From the NCBI GenBank assembly GCA_008729055.1, contig SDUX01000003.1, positions 310,001 through 374,000 on the forward strand: DNA of 64,000 nucleotides, given 5' to 3'. The notes beneath the pieces are model-generated. The model worked only from the letters and a program-made list of their open reading frames with translations. It searched no databases and had not been told where the DNA came from. Source of the DNA: Pyropia haitanensis. Its lineage: Eukaryota > Rhodophyta > Bangiophyceae > Bangiales > Bangiaceae. Below, in pieces: positions 55,010 to 64,000 of this stretch. How positions within the stretch are numbered: the stretch's first letter is position 1; the number at the start of each line of letters is the position of its first letter. The translations under genes and the position numbers were made by a program.

Positions 55010-56957
55010 GCTGCCGGAAGGGAAGCGCACTGAGAGAAGGGGGGGGGGGGGGGTGGGACGACGCGCGCGTCTTTGGAGACGGCGGAGGGAGGCGCTGGGG
55101 CATCCGCGGAGTCGATTATCGTGAGCCAGCATCCGCGGCGGCGGGCGCTGTGATGGGGTCTTATGAAGAGCGCCGGCTGAGCACCCAGCCGGCCAGCAGA
55201 GTGGGCTAGAAGGACGAGCCACCCTCGCACGCCCACCCTCGCCCCCCCGGCTCCACCTCCTTTTCGGCCGCGCAATGCACACCCTACTGCGGCGCCCATT
55301 GGCGACCGCCGGCGGGCATTGGTGGTCGTACCCTGCCGTCCCTGCGCAACAACGCAACCCAATCTGCCGGCCGGCGGGCACAGTACAGCACCAGCGGATG
55401 CGCCCGCCGCCCCTCTCCCTCCATTTCACCGCCTCTGCCTAGCGGGTCGCGACAAGGGCCGGCAGCGCAGAGGATCATCTCCCACGCGTCGGCCGGTGCG
55501 CCTCCCTACGCGGCCCCCCGCCATCCCAAGCAGCGGGTGCCCAAATGGGTTCGTGCCTGGGTGGAGGCCTGCGGCCGCGCCAGCTGGAGTGGACAAGAGT
55601 AAGCACAAAGGACGGCCAGACGGCGGGGGAGGGGGCAGCACCCGCCCTCGTCTCGACACCCCAACGGTTGCCGCCCTCACGCAGTCGCCGTGCGCGGCGG
55701 CCGAGACTGGCGGGTGGCACGGGTCGCGGCGGCCCGCGGCCGGCAGTGGCCCGGACGCGCCCACGGAATGGCGTGGCGTGGCCGGCGGCCGGCGCGCCGG
55801 GCCGCCGCGGCGGATCCGGTGGGGCCTGCGCGGCTGGTAGGGGCACGGCCGAGCGGGCGGCCGATGGCGGCGGCGGCGGCGGCGGCCGCGGCCCGTGCGC
55901 CAAAGCGGCCGGCAGCAACCCCTACCGCCGCCCCCAAACGGCTGACGGAGGTGCACAGCGGCCGCCGCGTGACCGGCAGGGCACGGGTACGCTCCCCGGG
56001 TGGGGGCGTTGCGCCGGCGGCCGCCCGGCACGCCCCGTCACCCTGACGCCAGACCAGCGGCTGGGCGGCAGGTTGGTGCCGCTGATCCCCCCCCCGGCCC
56101 CCCCCCCCCCCCTTCTACCACTCTTTTTGCACCTGCTGCTGCCGGTGCGAGCAGAGGTGGTGGAGCGGCGGCACGGTCGGCTGTGAGGGCGCGACAGACA
56201 CCCACGGTGCAGCCCCCCCCGCACCGCCGTGGTGCCTTCAAGGGGGGCTCCCCGGCCCCCCCTCCCCGCGGATCGACTGCCGACCCCCCCCGCCAGTGCC
56301 TGTCAGCACTCTGCTCCGGCGGGCTCGATGGGGGCGGCGGGGCGGCGGAGGGGGCACGCCAGCCGACCGCGGCCAGGGTGTCTGTGGCGGGGGGTGCCGT
56401 GGCGCGAATGCCCCGCCACTTGCCATCATGGACCGGTTCAGCCCATTGATGACGTGGGGGGCGGGGGACGGCGGAGAGCCGTAGCAAGATCCGCGCCCCC
56501 GCGGGCGCCACACCCCCCGATCATCGGGGGGGTGGGCGCGGCGACCGCGTGAGAGGCCGCGTCAGCCGGCCCCGCACCACGTCATGACGGGATCCGGGGA
56601 AGAAAGATACGGGGGCGGCGGCGGGTGCAGCAAGAGGGATCTCAAGATCTCGCTGTGCTTTGGCTCCGAAGTTTCAACGATACTGCGGTGGTGCACCCGT
56701 GAAAGGACGATTTTGGTGGAAAACCGCGAAAGCCAATAAAAATGTGGCACCCCCCCTGACCAGTCCATGCTGCCACCGCCTGACACTCGCGCCACGATCC
56801 GGCCGCGGCAATCCAGCGCAATGGATGCATTGCCAGCAGCCGGGGGCGCCCGTCCCCCTCCCGCCGCCACCTATCTTGACTTGTTCCCTCCCACCCCACC
56901 CCCCCACCTTGGCGCCCGTCCCCCCCCTCCCCCCCTCATCACGGTGCCCCCCCCACC
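55010..56957. other. Intergenic region between divergent genes
   Basis: Shared upstream region of the S1 protease homologue (-) and the gene starting at 56958 (+). It contains G and C runs (55039-55052, 56090-56112). Several short frames are open on both strands but none shows a family motif. Confidence 0.4.
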
Positions 56958-57800
56958 ATGGCCGACGAGGTGGAGCTTGTCAACCGCGCCATCACCCGCG
57001 CCCACGATGCGCTCTCCGTGCTGCGGTCCCTCCACCCCCCCGGCGGCACCCCCCCCCCCCCCTCGGCGGCGGCGGCGGCGGCACCCCCCCCCCTCCGCGC
57101 CCGCCGCGGCGGCCGCGGTGCGCGCCGCCCTACGCGCGCTCGGCCGCGCCGCCGACGACGCCGCCGAGGCGGCCGAGGAGCTCCCACCAACCGCCGCTGC
57201 CGCCGCCGCCGCCGCCGCCGCCGCGGCCGTCCGGGGGCGCGCCGCGCTCGCGGCGGGCCGCGCGGCGCTGCGGGGGGCGCTCGTCGATGCCGCGGCGGGG
57301 GGGGGGGGGGGGTCGCGCGTGCCCTGCTTGCTGTCGGCGCGCCGCCGCCGCCGCCGCGGGCTACGTCGCCCACGGGTGTAGGAGGGGTGGAGGGGGGGGG
57401 GGCGTCGGTGGTGTCGGCCGTGCCGCTGGGGGGAGCTGGGGGGGGGGGGGGGGGGGGAAGAGGAGCCATCCATCCACTCGACGCTGCTGGGGGGGGGGCG
57501 TGCGGCGGGTGGCGAATGGGGGGGGGGGTGGGGGGGAGGTGACAGGGGGCGACGCCACGGGCGGGAGCGGCGGCGGTCCACGCCGCCGTGGCTGGGTGCG
57601 GGCGGTTGGGGTGGGCGGCGTCACCGCCGTGGCGGTGGCGGCCGCGGCGGTGGCGGTGGCGGTGGCGGCGGCGGGTGGCCACGGGGGGGGAGGGTGGGGA
57701 GGGGACCTCGCGCGCTGGCCTGCACGCCTCGGCAGGGTGCCCGCCCTGACGGCTCGCCTCGGGGGGCTCGTCGTGTCACGGTGGGGGGGGGGGGGGGCAC
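56958..57800 (+). CDS. N-terminal segment of an unrecognised protein, frame changing at several C/G runs
   Basis: ATG 56958 (CCACCATGG) begins MADEVELVNRAITRAHDALS-VLRSL, a helical start. The frame then meets C runs (57047-57062, 57084-57092); beyond them another frame gives VRAALRALGRAADDAAEAAE and RGRAALAAGRAALRGALVDA, also helical. After a G run (57298-57312) the original frame reads ARALLAVGA. After the next run (57438-57458) a third frame reads RRGWVRAVGVGGVTAVAVAA and continues as an Ala/Val helix (about 57590-57675) that could span a membrane. No single frame covers all segments. Either tract lengths are wrong or these are exons or remnants. It may be the 5' part of the giant gene downstream, or a separate small membrane protein. 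Family not recognised. Confidence 0.4.
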
Positions 57801-57833
57801 GCCGCCCGTCCCGCCACCGACGGCGGCGGGGGG

Positions 57834-57869
57834 GTGGCGTCGCGCTCGCCGGCAGCGTCGCCCGCCGAC

Positions 57870-57919
<50 letters not shown>

Positions 57920-58013
57920 GCCGCCGCCACCGCCACCCGCCGCCGCCCTGCCGTCTCCGCCACCCGGAGCGACAGCGGCGGCGGCCGCGCCGCCCGACGC
58001 TGTGCCGCCGCAC

Positions 58014-58051
<38 letters not shown>

Positions 58052-61000
58052 GCCAGACGGTGTGCCGCCTGGCGGGCACGCCCACCGCGGCAGCGCGGCG
58101 CGGGCCGCCACCGCGGCGGCGGCGGCGGCGGCGGCGGCATCGCCGGGGGGGTGGCCCGCCGCGGCAGGGACTACCAGCGACGACGGCGGTGACGCGCCCG
58201 CGGCATCGACGGCGGCGGCGGCGGCGGCGGCGGCAGCGGCAGCGGCGGCGCCTGGCGGGGACGGCGCATTGGGTGGCGCGGTTGGCACGGCGGGCGCCCC
58301 CCCTGCTGGCGCCCGGGCTGGCGGCCGCGACGGCCCGCCCGTGGCGGCGGCGACCGCGGCAACGGCGGCGGTGGCGGCGGCGGCGGCGCCTGCGGTGACG
58401 GCGGCGGCGACGGCGGCAGAGGCTTTGGCGGCCACGACGAGCACCGCGGCGGCCGCGGCGGCGCCGGCGCACCCCGCGGACGCCCCCCCCCCACTACGGC
58501 CAGAGGATGGCGTGCCGTCGCCGACCGCGCCGCCCGCGACGGTGCCGCCCGTGGCGGTGCCGCCGCCGGCGGTGCCACCGCTGGTCATGGACGTTGCGCC
58601 GGCGGGGGTGGCGGCGACCGCTCCCGCCCCTCCCCGACGCGAGGAGGACCGCCGGCGGGCTGTCGAGGCGCCCCACGCGGGCGGTGCCGCCACCGCCGCC
58701 ACCGCCGTGGGGGCCCCGCCGGGTGGCCCCGTCGAGCCGGGCGGGGAGCGGCAGGGCGGCGCCGCCGCGCCGCCACTGTCAATGTCGCCACCGCCGTCGG
58801 GGGGGGGGGGGAGGTGCCGACGGCCGCTGCTGCCGGCTCGTCACCCGCGGCGGCGGTCCCGCCGCCGTCCCCCGCGAGTGCGGACGGCACGGCGGCAGCG
58901 CCGCACGACGCCCAGTCGCAGGGGGGGGAGCACCAGCCGGCCGCCCCTGCGGATAGCGTGGCGGGGCGGGCGGGGGAGGCTGGGGAGATGGCGACGCCCG
59001 CCGCGGGGGGGGGGCGCGGCGTGGCCGTGACGGAGCTCCCCCTCATGGGGGATGGGGGGGTGACTGCCGCGGCCGCTGGCGCGACGGCTGACGCGGCCGC
59101 CCCCGTGGGGGGCGCGCCCGCCGCCGCCGCGTCGGCGGCGGCCGTGACCACCGCGACCGCGGACCGGGAGGCACCCACCGCGACCGTGGACGGGGAGGCA
59201 CCCGCGGCGGCCACTGATGGCGACACCGGCGGCGGGGCGGCGGTGCCGCCGGCCGTGACCACCGACAAGGCGGAGGCCACGCCGGCAACTCGTGGTGCCG
59301 TCGACGGTGGGGCGGCGGCGGTGGCAGCCGTCGGCGTCGCCGGGGAGGGTGTGGACGGGGTGCCGCCGCCGTTGGCGGCTGCCACCGTGGACGACGGGCG
59401 TGGCGGTGGAGCGGACGGGCGGGCCGCGGCGACGGGCGGCGGCCGCGCGCCCGACGCGGCTGACGTACCGAGCGTGCCCCCAGTCAGCGGCGCCGATGGG
59501 TCAGCGGTGGCAGCTCCCGGCGGTGATGCGGACGCGACGGAGGGGGCGGTGGCAGCGGACCATGCAGCAGCCGCCCCCGCCGACAATGACCTGGCGCGTG
59601 ACGCAAAAGACCCCCCGGCGCCTACCGCGAGCGACGGGCCAACACGGGTGGCCGACGGCGCGCCGACGGGCGCTATGCCAACCCTGGCGGCGGACGAGAG
59701 GTCCACCGAGGCTGCGGGCGGCGAAAAGCCAACCGAGGTGGTGGCAGAGGTAAGGCCAACCCAGGCGACAGACCAATGGCCAACGCCGGGGTTAGAACGG
59801 GCGCCGACCGCGACGGCAGACCGCGCAACGGCGCGTGGCGCAGGCGATGCACCAGCAACGCGTGCGGCCGACGAATCGTCAACGCTCACGGGGTCCCAGC
59901 GGTCCTCCGCTGGGGCAGACAACGCAACGGCCGCGGCAGCAGACGGCGTGGAGCCCCTGGCCGTCAATGGCACACGCTCCATGACGGGGACGGACGGTCC
60001 TGGGCGGCTTGTCGGCGTCGAGCCGGCGCTGGTTGAGGTGGGCGCCGATGGCGGCCTGCTGGCGACGCCCACCGCCACACCGGCAGGCACAGTCGGTGAG
60101 CCGGCCGCCGTGGCGACATACGACGCGACGGCGCGTGGCGCTGACGATGCGGCGACGCTTGCTGCCGACGGGCCGCCGACGCTCGCGCCGTCGAAGCGGC
60201 CACCCGGTGCGGCAGCCAACGCAACGGCCCCGGCCGCAGACGGCACGGAACCCCTAGCCGTGCAAGGCACGCCCTCCATGGCGGAGACGAGCGGTCCTGG
60301 GCGGCTGGTGGGCGCCGGGCCGGCGTTGGTGGAAGTGTCCGCCGATGGTGGCCTGCTAGCGACGCCCGCCGCCACGCCGGCAGCCCCAGCAGCGGATGCG
60401 CCGGCCGCCGCGGTGACGGGCGCGCCGCAGCCAACCGGCACGCTGGCGCTGGTGGAGATGGACGCCAATGGTGGCTGGCAGACGCCCCCGGCCGACGCGC
60501 CGGGAGGCACCGGCGGTGCGCGGGCCGCTGCGTTTGACGGCGGCGGTTCGCCACGCGCAGCTGGGACGGGCGGCGCTGCTTTGTCCGATGCCGTCCCCGC
60601 CACCGCCCAGCAGAGCGACAGCGAGGCCCCTGTGGCGCCGACAGCGGACGGGCGGGCGGTGGGTGCTGGTGGGCGTCCGCGGCGGCGACCGGCCGGGCGG
60701 GCGTATCCGGTCGGCACGCCAGCCGTCGGCCACGTCGGCGCGGCGCGGGCGGTGACAGGGGTCGATCCGCCGACGGCGGCTGCGCCAGACGTGGCCGCCA
60801 CGCCGGCCGATGACGCTGTGACGTTGCCGACGGCAGCGGCAGCGGACGGAGCCATTCCCACGCCAATGACCGCCGCAGACTTGGGCGGTTTTGAGGCAGG
60901 TATGGAGGGGCTGTCGCGGACTGACCCCGCCGCTGACGCAGCGGGGCGCGCCGGTCGAACGCTGGCGGTTGAGGATACGCCGGCGACGGTGGACGACGCG

Positions 61001-63220
61001 TCACCTGTTGTGGTGGACACGCCGGCCGCGGTGGACGACACACCGGTCGCGGTGGCCACCCCCGACGACCCTATTGTAGGCGACGCGGGCGTGGCCGACG
61101 CGGCGGCTGACCTCGCGGCGGCGGTGGGGCAGGCAACGCCGGCGACGTCGCGGACGGCTTCTCGTTGGAATGGTGCCGATGAGGGGTCCGCTTTGGACCG
61201 CGCCGGCGGGGAACCGCGCCTGGACGCTGCGCACACGCCGTCCACCACTGTACGTGCGATGGGTGGTGGCGCTGCCGCCGATAGCGACACCGCCGCCGAC
61301 GGCGACACGGTCGGCACTGTCGCCGACGGCGACGCTGCCGCCGACGGCGACGCTGCCGCCGATAGCGCTAATGGGGGTAACACTGCGGTGCTCGAGCGCG
61401 GTCGCGCCGAGCTCCGCGCCATCCGCGCGCGGCGGGCGGCCGAGGCGGCCGCGTCACCGACGCCCACTGCGGCTGCCGCGGCCACGACGGCCACCGGCGA
61501 CAATGCCGCTGACGGCGACGCTGCCGCCGACGGCGACACCCCCGCCGACGGCGACGCTGCCACTCACGGCGCTGGTGGGGGGGACACCGTGGTGCTCGAG
61601 CGCGGTCGCGCCGAGCTCCGCGCCATCCGCGCGCGGCGGGCGGCCGAGGCGGCCGCGTCGCCGACGCTCGCCGCGGCCGCCGCGGCCACGGGCGCTGCCG
61701 GCCACCCGCGGTCGACCGTCAGTACTGACGGTGCGGGGGCGACTCGGGCGGCCGCGACGGCAGCGGCGGCGGCAACCCCAGAGGCGTCCGTGTCGCCGAC
61801 GACAGCGCCCGCCGGCGGCGGTAGCGGCGGAGGAGGCTCGTCCCTCGCGGACGGGCGGGCGGCGCTGGCTAACCTCCGCGCGCGGCGGGCAGCGGAAGCG
61901 GCGGCGGTGGCAGCGGCGGCGGCAGCAGACGGGGTGGCAGCGGCGGCAGCAGCAGCGGCGGCGCCGTCGCCGGCGGCGGGTAGCCCCGGCGGCGACGCCA
62001 TTGACGAGGCGGCTGGCACAGCACCGCGGGCCACCCCGGGCGCCGCGTCGTGGCGGTCGGCGACCGCCGACACACCGGCCCCTGCCGGTGAGCCCGCGGC
62101 GACCGGCGCCGGCGATCCGCCCACGGCCCGCCGGACGCGCTTTGCCCGCCGCCGCACGCCCACCCCACGGTCCACCCCTGTGGCGGCGGCGACGCCGTCG
62201 CCCGTCGGCTGGGCGTCGCGGCGTGCCGACGGTGGGGGTGACGCGGATGCAGGGCGGCCTGTGGATGATGCGCTGCGGGCCACCCCGCCGGCCGTTGTGA
62301 CACCCCCGCGCGGCGGCCGCGACGGATCGCCGCCAGCGGCCGAGGGGACGCCCGCACCGCCGGCCAGCAAACTGCCGCCGACGGCCGCCGCGGCGGTGGC
62401 GGCGGAGGGGGAGACGGGCCGCGGCGGTGGCGCGACCGGCGCCGCCGAGTCGCCGCCCGCTGACGTCGGGGTCCCCTATGAAAGGGCGAGCGCCTCCCCT
62501 CCCGGAGAGGGCGGGGGGGTCGAGGCGGCGCAGGCCACCGCAGCGACCACGGGTGGCCCTCTGGACGTCACGGCGAGGCAAGTAGAGGCGGAGCCCCCCG
62601 CGGACGTGCCCGCGTCAGACGACAACGGGGGCAACGACAAGAACCGTGACTCGGATGGCGTGTATGGGGGCGGCGCCACCGACGGGGGGAGCGGCACGCC
62701 CCCCCCATCCGCCACCATCAAAGCAACGACCGCCACCCCAACGGCAGCAGTGCCGGCCGCGTCGGCGGGCGGCGTGGCGGCGGGCGCGGTCGCCAACGCG
62801 GCGGCCGACGAGGCAGAGGCGGAGCCGCCCGCCGACATGCCCGCGCCCGACGAGGAGGGCGGCGCCGCCGGCAATGACCGAGCGGGCGCGCCCGCCGCGG
62901 GGGTGGCGGCGGCGGGTGGGGTTGTCCCGACGGCGGCAGCGTCGGCCGCGGCGACGCGGGAGGGGGAGGCTGACAGCGCGGCCGAGGAAGCGGAGGCGGA
63001 GCCCCCCGCCGACGTGGCGGCGCCCGATGAGGATGGCGCCGCCAACGCGGACGCCGACGGTCGGCTGGGCGGGGGCGCCGACCGCGACGCGGGCTGGGCG
63101 GCGGTGGGGGGGGTTGGCGCCCCGGCCGCCGTGTCGGCGGCGGCCACCCCGGCGACGCGCCGGTACGGCGGCGGTGACGGTAGCGTCGGCGGCGGCGGCG
63201 GCGGCGGCGGTGGGTGGTGA
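57834..63220 (+). CDS. Giant disordered Ala/Thr/Pro/Asp-rich repeat protein
   Basis: Two overlapping frames, 57834-59030 and 58814-63220 (stop TGA), join if the frame changes at the 13-G run 58799-58811; together they would encode nearly 1,800 residues. The composition is Ala, Thr, Pro, Gly and Asp with almost no aromatics and no recognisable folded domain. Internal repeats support translation. A 99-residue block with EPLAVNGTRSM, GPGRLVGVEPALVEVGADGG recurs at about 59850 and 60145, with a partial third near 60430. A helical motif LERGRAELRAIRARRAAEAA recurs at 61388, 61592 and, shortened, 61850. ADGDAAADGD units occur at 61275-61365 and 61500-61560. EAEPPADVPA-DD recurs three times at 62585-63050. 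A long antisense frame (61563-58585) is a compositional shadow. The start is uncertain and may lie at 56958. The end could extend through a GTGGGT donor near 63206 to an exon after CACAG at 63739. Function unknown. Confidence 0.55.
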
Positions 63221-64000
63221 TGCGCGGGGGGGGGGGGGCTGGCGGCGGCAGCGGCGGGCATGCAACGGGGGGTGAGCGGAAAGCACGGTGGGGCGGGGCG
63301 GGGGAGGGCGGTCGCTGCGTGAGCGTGGCCCCTGTCCCTATGGAAGGGGGAGGTGGCGGCGCGTCCGTGACCGTGGGTGCGCGTCGCGCCGCCTCCCCAT
63401 CGCTGCAAGCAGAGTTCTCCGCAGGGCCGCAGCGTTGCCCTGTGCGTCCAGTCCATCGATGTGAAGTGGCGGTTTGGCTCCCATGCAGCCTTGTCGCGCG
63501 CGCGAGCGAGCGCACCACCCCCGAGTGCTGGCTGCAGCGGTCGACCACGTCGTTGTTCTCTGACTGGACGGGAGCTGCGACAGCCGCGGCAGCGGCGGCG
63601 GCGGCGGCGGCGGTTGGGGGTGGCGGCGGCCGCCGCGGCGGCGGCGCCCACCTCCACCGCCCGTCGCGGCCGCTGCCGCCCGGCTGCGCCGACAGCCAGC
63701 ACGGACGCACGCCCCTTCACCCCCCCCCCCCCCCACAGCAATCCCCCGTGCGCCGCCGGTGGTGCCGGCGGCCCCAACGCGCTGCCCTCTCCCCGTCCTC
63801 CCCCGCTGCGGCTCCCAGCGCACACCCCCCCTGCCTCTGCAAGTGCATCGTGCCGTCCGCGTGGGCCCGGCCGCGGCCGCCATTCCCCCGCCACCCAGCG
63901 GCTGGCGCGCTGCCGTCGGCGGCGGCGGCGGCCGTCGAGCACCTCCCCCGAGGGTGCCCACGCGGCGCTCGACGCCGCGGCGGCACCACCGCGCCGCGCG
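63221..64000. other. Window end; possible 3' exon of the giant gene or of a following gene
   Basis: A C run ending in ACAG at about 63720-63739 looks like a 3' splice site. Beyond it the plus strand stays open to the window edge in more than one frame. I cannot decide whether this continues the giant gene or starts another. The rest is GC-rich without features. Confidence 0.3.

Noticed and set aside
58585..61563. 992-codon open frame antisense to the giant gene
   Set aside because: Its Ser/Ala/Pro/Val-rich translation is the complement of the repeats on the plus strand; it has no motif of its own, and the peptide-level repeats are cleaner in the plus frame.

Overview
The window is very GC-rich nuclear DNA from a eukaryote. 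Single-exon genes alternate with genes carrying a few short introns. Genes are loosely spaced, and there are long simple-sequence tracts, above all runs of G or C and GCC/GCG triplets. Nothing here looks organellar or prokaryotic. The gene set is typical of a photosynthetic or free-living protist: importin-7/8, a Sed5-type syntaxin, CIA2, a PA/RING ubiquitin ligase, a bromodomain protein, a metallocarboxypeptidase and an S1-type protease. A GC-rich alga is likely, and a Bangiales-type red alga (Porphyra/Pyropia) is my best guess; the assignment is inferred from composition only.

Layout. 1-2561: C-terminal part of an importin-7/8 protein (+), cut by the window edge. 3273-6200: PA-domain RING-H2 ubiquitin ligase (-), two exons. 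6.2-10.7 kb: no confident gene. 10761-11531: secreted protein of a bacterial-type family (+). 11.5-17.1 kb: gene-poor and repeat-rich. 17167-19452: membrane-anchored M14 carboxypeptidase (+). 20609-21097: small secreted protein of unknown function (-). 21.7-24.7 kb: a repeat island with 310-bp tandem units, a minisatellite and flanking inverted repeats. 24912 onward: probable mitochondrial protein (+). 29067-30224: basic disordered repeat protein (+). 30.57-31.3 kb: decayed copy of the SixA-like gene at 34.9-36.8 kb. 31597-32484: CIA2 (-). 32624-34290 and 37893-39320: two related elements with terminal inverted repeats. 34907-36829: membrane-anchored SixA-type phosphatase (-), frame-disrupted. 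41601-43170: syntaxin 5/Sed5 (+). 43826-45868: RFD-bromodomain chromatin protein (-). 47699-about 48805: probable nuclear disordered protein (+). 49486-50427: prolyl-4-hydroxylase-like dioxygenase (-). 52620-55009: six-exon S1 protease homologue with Thr in place of the catalytic Ser (-). 56958-63220: N-terminal segment plus a giant disordered repeat protein (+), crossing several G runs that change frame.

The genes do not form one pathway. They are ordinary housekeeping, secretory, proteolytic and chromatin genes. Two patterns run through the window. Introns repeatedly start with GTACGT rather than GTAAGT. Conserved domains repeatedly change reading frame exactly at a G or C homopolymer, so either the tracts are miscounted in the assembly or they are genuinely unstable in the genome.
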